A DNA stretch of 64,000 bases from assembly GCF_000425145.1 (NCBI RefSeq), contig NZ_AULF01000015.1, positions 1-64,000 on the forward strand, in the 5' to 3' direction. A model generated the notes under the pieces. That model ran no database searches, was not told where the DNA came from, and saw only the letters and a list, made by a program, of their open reading frames with translations. The position numbers were made by a program, and so were the translations under genes. This DNA is from Pedobacter glucosidilyticus DSM 23534. GTDB taxonomy: Bacteria > Bacteroidota > Bacteroidia > Sphingobacteriales > Sphingobacteriaceae. This document shows positions 44,354-53,272 of this stretch, one piece after another; position 1 is the first letter of the stretch; each line of letters starts with the position of its first letter.

Positions 44354-46279
44354 ATGAAGAGAATTTTAGTGTCATTTATAAGCTGTTTATTAGGTATACA
44401 GTTTTTGTATGCCCAATATCAGGTACAATCTCCAGACAAGAAAGTTGATTTTTTAATTGATATATCAGAAGAAGGAAGCTTATCTGGTAAAATATTATTT
44501 AATCGTGAACATGTGCTTACAGCCCAGTTGGTAAATTTTGAGTTCAATACCAGCATGCCCGAATTAAAAAATAAGCTCATGCTTATCGATACTAAAGTTA
44601 CAACTACAGATGAAACTTGGATACCAGTATTAAAGAGATTTGATAAAGTAAGGAACAATTATACCGAGATATTGATAAATCTTCAAGAAAAAGTTGCTCC
44701 AAAACGTAAGCTACAACTGATTGCCAGAGTTTATAATGATGGCGTAGCTTACAGAGTAAAATTTCCTAAATCTGTAAATGGCGTAGATTATTTGATTAAA
44801 GAAGAACATTCAACTTTTTCTTTTGGTGAAGATCGTATTTGTTGGGCGGCAGATCATATAAAGCCAGTATCTCCTCAAGAATCTTTTTTTTATAAACGTA
44901 AACTATCAGAGCTCACACAAAAAATGCTTATTGGTTTGCCTTTAACAGTTAAAATATCTGATAAATGCTATGCCGTAATTACCGAAGCAGACCTAACTGA
45001 TTATGCAGGTATGTATTTAAAAAAAGAGCAAAATAAATTTGGCCTTAGCATGATGTTATCACCATCAATAGATAGCAGTCAAACAACTAAAGTTACCAAA
45101 AAAGAAGCTTTTAATACGCCTTGGAGAGTAGTCCTTGTAGGTGAAACTCCGGGTCGTTTAGTAGAGTCAGAAATGATTAATAATCTTAATCCTCCTTGTG
45201 CTATTGAAGATCCATCTTGGATAAAGCCTGGTATTTCTGCTTGGGACAATTGGTACAGTAATGATGTAAAGATGGATGAACCAACCATTAAGCAATTTAT
45301 AGATCTAGCTTCTGATATGACTTGGCCTTACATGATTGTAGATTGGCAATGGTATGGTGAATACAATAAAGCACAGGCTGATATTACCAAATCTGCTCCG
45401 AATATCAATATGCCCCAATTAATTCAGTACGCTAAAGATAAAAATGTAAAACTCATATTATGGCTTTATTGGACGGATGTAAACCGCTCTGATTGGGATG
45501 CTGTATGTGCGCTTTATGAAAAATGGGGTATTGCTGGCGTAAAAATAGATTTTATGGATCGTGATGACCAAGAAATGGTAAACTGGTATGAGCGTATTGT
45601 TAAAACAGCTGCTAAGTATAAATTGATGGTTAATTTTCATGGTGCTTATAAACCAACCGGATTGGGTAGAACATATCCTAATCAGGTTACAAGAGAAGGA
45701 GTTCTTGGTAATGAATGGAATAAATGGTCTCTAATGGTTACACCAGAACACCTTTGTACTTTACCTTTTACCAGAATGCTAGCTGGTCCAATGGATTTTA
45801 CTCCTGGTGGTTTTGAAAATAGGAAGATAGATGACTTTCGTATCCAAAGTCCCACTCAAAGTATGTTAACTCGGTCTAATACGTTAGCGCAATTTGTAGT
45901 TTTTGATAGCCCATTAACTGTAGCCTGCGATCATCCTAACAGTTATAAAAACCAAGTAGGTAGCGAATTTTTAAAGAAAGTAAAAACCGTTTGGGATGAT
46001 ACTAAAGTATTGAATGGGGCTGTAGGAGAATACATTACCATGGCCAGAAGAGATAAAAAAAGCTGGTTTATAGGTGCCCTTAATAACAGCGATACTAGAA
46101 CATTAGCACTTAAGTTAGATTTTCTGGGCGAAGGTAAGTTTAAGATGATCAGTTATGAAGATGATGCTTTAGCACATAAGGCCTTAAAAAAAGAAAAAAT
46201 AGTAACCAATAAAAGTGAAATCAAAATTGCTTTATCTGCCGGAGGGGGATTTGCAGCTTACCTAGAACCCTCTGAATAA
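44354..46279 (+). CDS. Glycoside hydrolase family 97 (retaining alpha-galactosidase-like)
   Basis: The 641-aa protein has a signal peptide (to about 21), a GH97 N-terminal beta-supersandwich (to about 290), a TIM barrel (about 295-530; WDNWYSNDVKMDEPTIKQFIDLA, YMIVDWQWYG, LILWLYWTDV, GVKIDFMDRDDQEMVNWY) and a C-terminal beta domain. Asp399 in KIDFMD sits where retaining GH97 alpha-galactosidases carry their nucleophile, and Glu448 (TREGVLG) is a candidate acid/base. The inverting SusB subgroup lacks that Asp, so alpha-galactosidase is favoured. The ATG at 44354 gives a normal signal peptide; 44324 would add ten residues. It is first gene of an eight-gene unit. Confidence 0.88.
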   Translation: MKRILVSFISCLLGIQFLYAQYQVQSPDKKVDFLIDISEEGSLSGKILFNREHVLTAQLVNFEFNTSMPELKNKLMLIDTKVTTTDETWIPVLKRFDKVRNNYTEILINLQEKVAPKRKLQLIARVYNDGVAYRVKFPKSVNGVDYLIKEEHSTFSFGEDRICWAADHIKPVSPQESFFYKRKLSELTQKMLIGLPLTVKISDKCYAVITEADLTDYAGMYLKKEQNKFGLSMMLSPSIDSSQTTKVTKKEAFNTPWRVVLVGETPGRLVESEMINNLNPPCAIEDPSWIKPGISAWDNWYSNDVKMDEPTIKQFIDLASDMTWPYMIVDWQWYGEYNKAQADITKSAPNINMPQLIQYAKDKNVKLILWLYWTDVNRSDWDAVCALYEKWGIAGVKIDFMDRDDQEMVNWYERIVKTAAKYKLMVNFHGAYKPTGLGRTYPNQVTREGVLGNEWNKWSLMVTPEHLCTLPFTRMLAGPMDFTPGGFENRKIDDFRIQSPTQSMLTRSNTLAQFVVFDSPLTVACDHPNSYKNQVGSEFLKKVKTVWDDTKVLNGAVGEYITMARRDKKSWFIGALNNSDTRTLALKLDFLGEGKFKMISYEDDALAHKALKKEKIVTNKSEIKIALSAGGGFAAYLEPSE

Positions 46280-46309
46280 GATCCGTTTTTATAAAATTAA
46301 ACCTAACAA

Positions 46310-48172
46310 ATGAGAAAAAGTATCTGTTTACTTATCCTAAATTTTTGTTTACTAAGTGTAACCCTTGGTCAACAAGTTATCAATATCGGTACTATGGGAT
46401 TAAAGCCTAATAGTAAAGATAATGCTATTACTTATTTTAAAAAGGCTTTACAACAAGCCAAGCAATACCCGTCTTCAAAAATAGTTTTTCCAAAAGGTGT
46501 TTATCATTTTATACCAGATATTAACGATACACCTACAGAAAAAACGTATATAGCAAATGAGCTATCTGGCTTTAAAGATTTAATTATAGATGGACAAGGT
46601 TCGGAGTTTATATTTCATGGAAGAACAATTCCATTTAATATTACGAAGTGCGAAAATATAACATTTCAGAATTTTTCTGTGGATTATGATAGACCCATGG
46701 TAACCCAAGGAGAGTTCGTTTTAGTAAGCGATACAGCTATACATCTTAAAATAGATAAAAAGCAATATCCTTATGAAATAGTTAATAAAAAAGTATGGTA
46801 TTTAGGTAAAGGTTGGCGTTCTGATAAAGCTAAGTACGGACAAGTTTTTGATAAAAAAACCGGTAATATTATTCCTCAAACACATGACGAGCCTGCTGGC
46901 GATTTTTATGCACATGAAGCCAAAGAGTTAAAACCCGGACTTATCTCTTTCAAAGGACCATTTAACTGGATAAAACGTCCCGAAATAAGCAATATCATCA
47001 CGATGTATAACTATATCTATGCTGCCAATTCTTTCCAGTTTGCTACATGCAAAGATGTTAACATTAAGGATATTACCTTATATCATGGAGGAAGTTTAGC
47101 AATTTATGCTACAGCAACAGAAAATATTTTTATAGACAATTTTGATATTATAGCAAGAGCATCTAAGCAAAGGTTATTTGCCAATATGGCTGATGGTATT
47201 CACTTAAAAGGATGCAAAGGTTTAATCAAAATAGAAAATTGCGAATATAACGGAGGGGGAGACGATTTTGTTAATGTACACAATATGTATGCACCAATTG
47301 AAGAAAAATTATCTTCTCATAAACTATTAGTAAAAAGTTTCAAAGGTTTTCATTTTGGAGAGGGGGAAGATGTATGGTATGTAGATGTTAAAACCGGGAA
47401 GAAAGTAGCTACTAATCATATCAAGTCTATTAAGCTTGTTAGTGGTTCAGATTGGAAAGGCACTTTTGAAGTAGAATTTGATAAGCCTATTTCCGATTTG
47501 GTTGATACGGCAGATGTGATGGAAAGTGCAGAGTGGTTACCATCTGTTGAAATTAGAAACAATAGAATCATGAAAAGACATCGTGGTACAGGTATAAGGG
47601 CAACTACACCTAAAAAAGTCTTAATAGAAGGGAATTACTTTACTACAGCAGGCCATGCTTTATTGATAGAAGGAGACCTGGAAGGTTGGATGGAATCTGG
47701 TGCTAATGAAGACATGATTATCAAAAATAATGTTTTTGATAATTGTATGACTTCTGGTAGTGTTACCGGAGGTCGTTGGGAGTGGGGAGAAGCTGTTATA
47801 GATATTACACCATCCGTTTTACCTACTGATGAAGATTCAAAACCTTATCATCGTAATATCATCATCACAAATAATAAGTTTCTGCATTTTGATTATCCGA
47901 TTTTAAGAGCAAGGTCAGTTGGTAATCTCCAATTTACCAATAATACACTTACAAGAACTTATAACTATGAACCTTATACCATAGTCAAAGCTAACTTCTT
48001 ATTAGAAGGATGCCGAGATGTTAAAATTACAGGAAATCAATTTTCTAAAGACTTTTTAGGAAAAAACATCAGTACCACTTTCATGAAAAAAGAAGATTTA
48101 ACAGTTGGTCCAGAACAAGGTTTGAAGATAGAAAACAACGGAAAAATATATACAGATAAACTAGAATGGTAA
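46310..48172 (+). CDS. GH110-like alpha-1,3-galactosidase (right-handed beta-helix)
   Basis: The 620-aa secreted protein (signal to about 20) starts with GTMGLKPNSKDNAITYFKKAL and a region typical of beta-helix glycosidases. The helix then contains ITLYHGGSLAIYAT, ADGIHLKGCKGLIKIENC and EYNGGGDDFVNVHN. The DGIH...GCxG...DDxxNVH pattern matches GH110 alpha-1,3-galactosidases as I know them; the acidic residues there are catalytic candidates. It would remove terminal alpha-1,3-galactose, in accord with the GH97 gene just upstream (30 bp). Activity on this substrate is inference from family. Confidence 0.78.
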   Translation: MRKSICLLILNFCLLSVTLGQQVINIGTMGLKPNSKDNAITYFKKALQQAKQYPSSKIVFPKGVYHFIPDINDTPTEKTYIANELSGFKDLIIDGQGSEFIFHGRTIPFNITKCENITFQNFSVDYDRPMVTQGEFVLVSDTAIHLKIDKKQYPYEIVNKKVWYLGKGWRSDKAKYGQVFDKKTGNIIPQTHDEPAGDFYAHEAKELKPGLISFKGPFNWIKRPEISNIITMYNYIYAANSFQFATCKDVNIKDITLYHGGSLAIYATATENIFIDNFDIIARASKQRLFANMADGIHLKGCKGLIKIENCEYNGGGDDFVNVHNMYAPIEEKLSSHKLLVKSFKGFHFGEGEDVWYVDVKTGKKVATNHIKSIKLVSGSDWKGTFEVEFDKPISDLVDTADVMESAEWLPSVEIRNNRIMKRHRGTGIRATTPKKVLIEGNYFTTAGHALLIEGDLEGWMESGANEDMIIKNNVFDNCMTSGSVTGGRWEWGEAVIDITPSVLPTDEDSKPYHRNIIITNNKFLHFDYPILRARSVGNLQFTNNTLTRTYNYEPYTIVKANFLLEGCRDVKITGNQFSKDFLGKNISTTFMKKEDLTVGPEQGLKIENNGKIYTDKLEW

Positions 48173-48186
48173 AAAAAATAAATCAT

Positions 48187-50046
48187 ATGAAAAGAATTTT
48201 GATAACAGCAGTACTAGCTGTTTTAATGGTGTTAAATGTAGCTGCAAAAGACTACGATGTTATTATTGCTGGTGGTGGTACAGGTGGTTTTGCTGCTGCA
48301 GTACAAGCTGCAAGAATGGGATGTAATGTATTGCTTATTGAAGAAACAGATTGGTTAGGTGGGCAAATGTCGGCAGCAGGTGTTGCTACAATGGATGAGG
48401 GTACTGTGGGGATAAGAAATCATGGTATTTACCAAGAATTTTACCATAAAGCAGATCAATATTACAAAAATATTGGAGAAACTGTAGGTACATGCTATTG
48501 GAATTCAGAATCTTGTGCTGTTGAACCATCGGTTGGTCAGGTTCTTATTTACGATATGATTAAGAAAGTAAATAAACTGGGTAAAGGGCATATAGATGTT
48601 ATGCTTTACACCAAAGTAGTAGAGGTATTTAAACAAGGAGATAAAATAAACGCTGTGAAGATTGAAAAGGGATTATCAGGAGCAAAAAAAACCGAAAAAA
48701 TTGCCTGTAAGATCTTGGTTGATGCAACCGAGTATGGCGATGTTATTCCCTTAACCGGTGCGAGATACAGAATTGCAAAGCATGTAAGCGGTAGTATTGA
48801 GCATGCTTCTAAAGTTCAAGATTTTACTTGGACAGCTATTGTAAAAGAATATAGTGCTGGCGTACCAGAAGAATTAAAAGTTAAAACACCTCCAAAAGGT
48901 TATGAAGCTTACAAAAGACACTTGTCTTATATTAAGCGTCATACGGCTGATGATTATAATGTGTATGCAAATCCTACAAGTTGGAATACTGTAGCTTATT
49001 ATAGGGGTTTACCTAATTCAGAAACTAAAGGTATAGATGAATATACTACTAAAACAGAATTAAATATTGCACAAAATGATGTACCTGTTTCTGTTGGTGA
49101 TATTGAAGTACCAGAATTGAGATGGAAAAAGGAGATGGAACTCCGTAAAAAAACATTAGGTCTAATTTATTACATGCAGAACGAGCTTGGTTTAAATTGG
49201 TCTGTAGACGTTTCTCAAAAATATGATAGTCCTTATAACATATGGTTAACAAATAAAATGGTAACAGATTTTCCAGATTTAAAGCCTTATGAAGCAGTAT
49301 TAAAACATTTTCCTGTGATGCCATATGTAAGAGAAAGCAGAAGAATAGTTGGTTTACATACACTAATAAGTTCTGAAATAGATCGTACTAAAAAACCTGT
49401 TCCTTTCAAAGATGCCATTTCTATTAATGATTATCCAGAGGATTTACATGGCTCTAAACGTCCTCAGGATTTAGATATTGATATAGATCCTGCAGCAAGT
49501 TCTGCAGCAGAATCTCATGATTGGGATTCAAGAACAGGGGCTTTTTATGTACCCATGAGATCTTTTATCCCAGAGAAAATAGATGGTTTTCTAGCTGCAG
49601 AGAAAAATATTTCTCAATCTCGTTTGGTAAACGGGGCAACCAGATTACAGCCAAGTACGATGCTTAATGGTCAGGCGGTAGGTAACATAGCTGCACTTTC
49701 AGTAAAGTTAGGTGTGCAACCGCGAAATGTTCCGGCAGTATTGGTTCAGGTAGAGCAGTTAGAAGCTGGAGCTCCACTTTATGGAAAACCTATCATAGAT
49801 CTAGTTAAAGGCACAGATAACTGGAAATCGGCACAATTATGTTTAATAAATGGATTGTTGGACATGCCAGGAAAAAGATTTTTTCCTGAAGACCCTATAT
49901 CTAAAGAGAACTTTGAAAAAATTGTAAAAGATAATAATCTTAAAATAGAAACGCCTAAAGGAGTTATAACAAGAGCTTTTGCAGCCGAGCTATTCAGAAA
50001 TTATTTAGTTGCTGAAGCAAATTCAATGATTTCAAAAGTTAAATAA
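48187..50046 (+). CDS. Secreted FAD-dependent oxidoreductase (PF12831-like)
   Basis: The 619-aa protein begins with a signal peptide (MKRILITAVLAVLMVLNVAAK) and a Rossmann FAD motif DVIIAGGGTGGFAAAVQAARMG (about 24-45), followed by EETDWLGGQMSAAGVATMDEG. Later motifs ATEYGDVIPLTGARYR and MLNGQAVGNIAALSVKLGVQP are usual for FAD_oxidored proteins found in polysaccharide loci. The reaction is unknown; export suggests it acts on a sugar or a sugar-bound group. The ATG at 48187 is preferred over 48166. Confidence 0.8.
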   Translation: MKRILITAVLAVLMVLNVAAKDYDVIIAGGGTGGFAAAVQAARMGCNVLLIEETDWLGGQMSAAGVATMDEGTVGIRNHGIYQEFYHKADQYYKNIGETVGTCYWNSESCAVEPSVGQVLIYDMIKKVNKLGKGHIDVMLYTKVVEVFKQGDKINAVKIEKGLSGAKKTEKIACKILVDATEYGDVIPLTGARYRIAKHVSGSIEHASKVQDFTWTAIVKEYSAGVPEELKVKTPPKGYEAYKRHLSYIKRHTADDYNVYANPTSWNTVAYYRGLPNSETKGIDEYTTKTELNIAQNDVPVSVGDIEVPELRWKKEMELRKKTLGLIYYMQNELGLNWSVDVSQKYDSPYNIWLTNKMVTDFPDLKPYEAVLKHFPVMPYVRESRRIVGLHTLISSEIDRTKKPVPFKDAISINDYPEDLHGSKRPQDLDIDIDPAASSAAESHDWDSRTGAFYVPMRSFIPEKIDGFLAAEKNISQSRLVNGATRLQPSTMLNGQAVGNIAALSVKLGVQPRNVPAVLVQVEQLEAGAPLYGKPIIDLVKGTDNWKSAQLCLINGLLDMPGKRFFPEDPISKENFEKIVKDNNLKIETPKGVITRAFAAELFRNYLVAEANSMISKVK

Positions 50047-50065
50047 TATCATTCAATTATCAATA

Positions 50066-50608
50066 ATGGATAGAAGATCAAGTATTCAAACACTGTTAAT
50101 AGGTTCCTTAGCTACCCTAGTTTTACCATCTTGCTCATGGTTTAGCAGAGAGCCTGCCGTGATGTTGAAAAATATCACTTTAGAAATCAGAGAGGAAGAC
50201 ATTATTGCCGCTATTTGTGATACGCTTATACCAGAAACTAAAAAGCAAGAAACTGTTATCCCTGGAGCATTAGGAACTCAAGCGCTTGAATTTTCGTTAA
50301 CGATGGTAGATGATTGTTATGCACCAAAACAACAGCAAAAGTTTGTGAAAGGGCTTAAAGAATTTGATTTATTATGCGAGCAAAGGTTGGGTAATTCTTT
50401 TCATAAACTAGAGGCTGATGAAAAATTAGCATTTTTAAGGACAATTGCCACAGGCGATAGTATCCCTTCAGATATAACTTTTTTCTTTCAAAACTTACGT
50501 CAGCTTACCATACGTTCATACACACATTCAGAATTTTATCTAACAAAAGTTCAGGAATACAAGCTTGTACCCGGTGTGTTTTATGGTTGTGTAAAAGTTG
50601 TTTCTTAA
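50066..50608 (+). CDS. Gluconate 2-dehydrogenase subunit 3-like small subunit
   Basis: The 180-aa product has an N-terminal twin-arginine-like MDRRSSIQTLLIG and lipobox LPSC, then a domain with EEDIIAAICDTLIPETKKQETVIPGALGTQALEF. That is the pattern of the gluconate-2-dehydrogenase subunit 3 family (PF13618). Such small subunits accompany GMC-type catalytic subunits and carry them through the Tat pathway. It lies 11 bp before the GMC gene. It likely forms the dehydrogenase with it. Confidence 0.85.
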   Translation: MDRRSSIQTLLIGSLATLVLPSCSWFSREPAVMLKNITLEIREEDIIAAICDTLIPETKKQETVIPGALGTQALEFSLTMVDDCYAPKQQQKFVKGLKEFDLLCEQRLGNSFHKLEADEKLAFLRTIATGDSIPSDITFFFQNLRQLTIRSYTHSEFYLTKVQEYKLVPGVFYGCVKVVS

Positions 50609-50619
50609 CAATAAAAATC

Positions 50620-52326
50620 ATGGAGGATATAAATAAAAATAACACTTTTGATGCTATTGTCATCGGTTCAGGAATTAGTGGTGGCTGGGCGGCTAAGGAA
50701 TTTTGCGAGAAGGGACTAAAAACATTAGTTCTTGAAAGGGGAAGAAATGTTGAGCACATTAAAGATTACCCAACAACCAATATGATGCCTTGGGAATTTA
50801 AACACCGAGGTGATATTCCTTACGAAATTCAAAAAAATAATCCCGTTGTAAGTAGATGTTACGCTTTTAGAGAAGATGCACAACATTTTTTTGTTAAAGA
50901 TACAGAACATCCATACATACAAGAAAAGCCTTTTGATTGGATAAGAGGTTACCAAGTTGGAGGTAAATCTTTACTTTGGGCCAGACAAACCCAACGCTGG
51001 AGCGACTTTGATTTTGAAGGGCCAAAAAGAGATGGCTTTGCTGTTGATTGGCCAATACGTTATAAAGATCTTGATGCTTGGTATAGCTACGTAGAAAAAT
51101 TTGCAGGAATATCAGGTAATAAAGATGGTTTACCCAATCTCCCAGATGGAGAGTTTTTACCGCCTTTAGAACTTACCTGTGTTGAAAATTATTTTAAAGA
51201 TTTTGTTGCCAAGAATTATAAAGGTAGAGATGTAATTTATGGCCGTTGTGCACATTTAACTAAGCCAGAGCCTATACATTTTGAGCAAGGAAGAGTACAA
51301 TGCCAAAATAGAAGCTTATGTCAAAGAGGCTGCCCTTTTGGAGGATATTTCAGTAGTAATTCTAGTACTTTACCTTGGGCAAAAAAAACTGGTAATTTAA
51401 TGCTGCGACCTTTTTCTGTTGTTCACTCCATTATTTATGATGATAAAAAGAATAAAGCTGTTGGCGTAAAAGTAATTGATGCTAATACAAAAGAATCAAA
51501 AGAATATTTTGCGCCAATTATTTTCGTAAATGCAGGAGCTTTTAATACCAACCTTATCTTATTAAATTCTAAGTCAGAAAGATTTCCAAATGGTTTGGGT
51601 AATGATAACGGGTTATTAGGTAAATACGTTGCTTTTCATAATTACAGAGCCAGTATTTATGCTACTTATGATGGTTTTCAAGATAGCACCCATACCGGAG
51701 GAAGACGGCCAACCAGTGCTTATTTGCCGAGGTTTAAAAATTTATATAAGCAGGAAACAGATTTTTTAAGAGGTTATGCTTCAACCTTTATTGCAGAAAA
51801 GTGGCCAATAAATAACTACGAAGGTATTGGGGATACTTTAAAAGAAAATCTACTGGATGAGCCGAGTTTAAGCTCATGGCAAATCAAATCTGGTATGATG
51901 GGAGAGACTATCCCTAAAGAAACCAATTATCTGGCTCTAGACACAGAAAAAAAAGACGCATGGGGTATTCCATTGTTAAGAATCAATATTGATTATGATG
52001 ACAATGATGAAAAAATGATACAAGATTTCTTTGAAACCATGACAGATATGTATACCAAAGCTGGTTTCAAAAATATCAAAACAGAAGACACCAAACAAGC
52101 ACCAGGATTAGACATTCATCACATGGGTGGCGTAAGAATGGGAAAAGACCCAGAAACTTCTTTACTAAATAAATGGAATCAATTACATAATTGTCCGAAT
52201 GTATTTGTTACAGATGGGGCTTGTATGACATCTACAGCTACACAAAATCCTTCTCTAACCTTTATGGCTTTAGCAGCAAGGGCAGCAAATTATGCGGTAG
52301 AACAATTAAAAAAGGGAGAGCTATAA
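50620..52326 (+). CDS. GMC-family oxidoreductase, probable glycoside 3-dehydrogenase catalytic subunit
   Basis: The 568-aa flavoprotein has FAD motif AIVIGSGISGGWAAKEFCEKG (12-32), GYQVGGKSLLWA (110-121), catalytic pair His500/His501 in DIHHMGGVRMG and Asn543 in ATQNPSLT. A CX5CX3C motif (Cys228, Cys234, Cys238) matches the 3Fe-4S site known in FAD-dependent glucose/glycoside dehydrogenase alpha subunits. It has no signal peptide and probably travels with the small subunit. It would oxidise a sugar hydroxyl, plausibly C3. No cytochrome c partner is encoded nearby. The ATG at 50620 is preferred over 50587. Confidence 0.82.
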   Translation: MEDINKNNTFDAIVIGSGISGGWAAKEFCEKGLKTLVLERGRNVEHIKDYPTTNMMPWEFKHRGDIPYEIQKNNPVVSRCYAFREDAQHFFVKDTEHPYIQEKPFDWIRGYQVGGKSLLWARQTQRWSDFDFEGPKRDGFAVDWPIRYKDLDAWYSYVEKFAGISGNKDGLPNLPDGEFLPPLELTCVENYFKDFVAKNYKGRDVIYGRCAHLTKPEPIHFEQGRVQCQNRSLCQRGCPFGGYFSSNSSTLPWAKKTGNLMLRPFSVVHSIIYDDKKNKAVGVKVIDANTKESKEYFAPIIFVNAGAFNTNLILLNSKSERFPNGLGNDNGLLGKYVAFHNYRASIYATYDGFQDSTHTGGRRPTSAYLPRFKNLYKQETDFLRGYASTFIAEKWPINNYEGIGDTLKENLLDEPSLSSWQIKSGMMGETIPKETNYLALDTEKKDAWGIPLLRINIDYDDNDEKMIQDFFETMTDMYTKAGFKNIKTEDTKQAPGLDIHHMGGVRMGKDPETSLLNKWNQLHNCPNVFVTDGACMTSTATQNPSLTFMALAARAANYAVEQLKKGEL

Positions 52327-52353
52327 AGCTTTTCTCATAAATGAAAATTATAT

Positions 52354-53220
52354 ATGACAAATAGAAGATTATTTATAAAACAAAGCAGTCTTGCATTGGC
52401 TGCCTTGGCAATCACTCCTTCATGTGTTTGGGGAGCATCATCTCAGAAAACTCTCGGCATTCAGCTTTACTCTTTAAGAGATATTTTAGAAAGTAATCCT
52501 CAAAAAGTTCTCTCTAAAGTAGCTGATATAGGATACAAACAAGTAGAAGTTTATGGTTATAATAATGGTAAATTTTGGGACTTAGAAGTAAAAGAACTTA
52601 AAAAAATATTAGCAGCTAACGGATTAGAAAGTCCGAGTGGACATTATGGTATGGATGATTTTTTAAGTGGTACTAAAGATAATTTAGATGAAATGATAGA
52701 GGTTTCTAAACAGCTAAATCATCAATATTTGGTTATCCCAGCATTAAAAGAGTCTCTTAGGCAATCTGCTGATGATTATAAGAAATTAGCTAAACAATTT
52801 AATGCCATTGGTGAGAGATGTAAGACAAACGGACTAAAACTAGGTTATCATAACCATGATTATGAGTTTATAAAATATGGTTCACAAACTGGATATGATA
52901 TTTTACTTCAGAATACTAATCCTGCTTTGGTAGATTTTGAGATGGACATTTATTGGGTGGCTAGAGCTGGACTTAATCCTGTTGATTTATTTAATAAATA
53001 TCCTAATCGTTTTGTGATGTGGCACATAAAGGATATGGATAAACAAAAGCCACAATTGAACACCGAAATAGGTAATGGTTCTATAGACTTTAAAAAAATA
53101 TTTGCTGAGCGTAAGTCATCGGGTATCAAATACTATTATTTAGAGCAAGAAAACTTTAACATAGATCCATTTGAGAGTATTAGTAAAAGTTATCAGTACC
53201 TGCAAAAGGAGCTTTTATAA
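52354..53220 (+). CDS. Tat-exported TIM-barrel sugar epimerase/isomerase-like protein
   Basis: The 288-aa protein begins with an excellent twin-arginine motif (NRRLFIK) and a lipobox (ITPSC), so it is likely a Tat lipoprotein. Its barrel (about 35-288) is of the AP_endonuc_2 type: LGIQLYSLRDIL, DIGYKQVEVYGYN, GYHNHDYEF, DFEMDIYWVARAG, MWHIKDMD, EQENF. Proteins of this type act as sugar epimerases or, in some loci, as 3-keto-glycoside lyases/hydrolases. Its position 27 bp after the GMC gene supports a role on an oxidised sugar. The reaction is inference. Confidence 0.8.
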   Translation: MTNRRLFIKQSSLALAALAITPSCVWGASSQKTLGIQLYSLRDILESNPQKVLSKVADIGYKQVEVYGYNNGKFWDLEVKELKKILAANGLESPSGHYGMDDFLSGTKDNLDEMIEVSKQLNHQYLVIPALKESLRQSADDYKKLAKQFNAIGERCKTNGLKLGYHNHDYEFIKYGSQTGYDILLQNTNPALVDFEMDIYWVARAGLNPVDLFNKYPNRFVMWHIKDMDKQKPQLNTEIGNGSIDFKKIFAERKSSGIKYYYLEQENFNIDPFESISKSYQYLQKELL

Positions 53221-53272
53221 TTTAATTCAACATTCAGGTCTAATTTCTATTTCAATATATCCAACCATTTAA

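Noticed and set aside
49049-49363. 104-codon minus-strand frame inside the FAD oxidoreductase gene
   Set aside because: The sense frame is a clear flavoprotein; the antisense product has no plausible domain.
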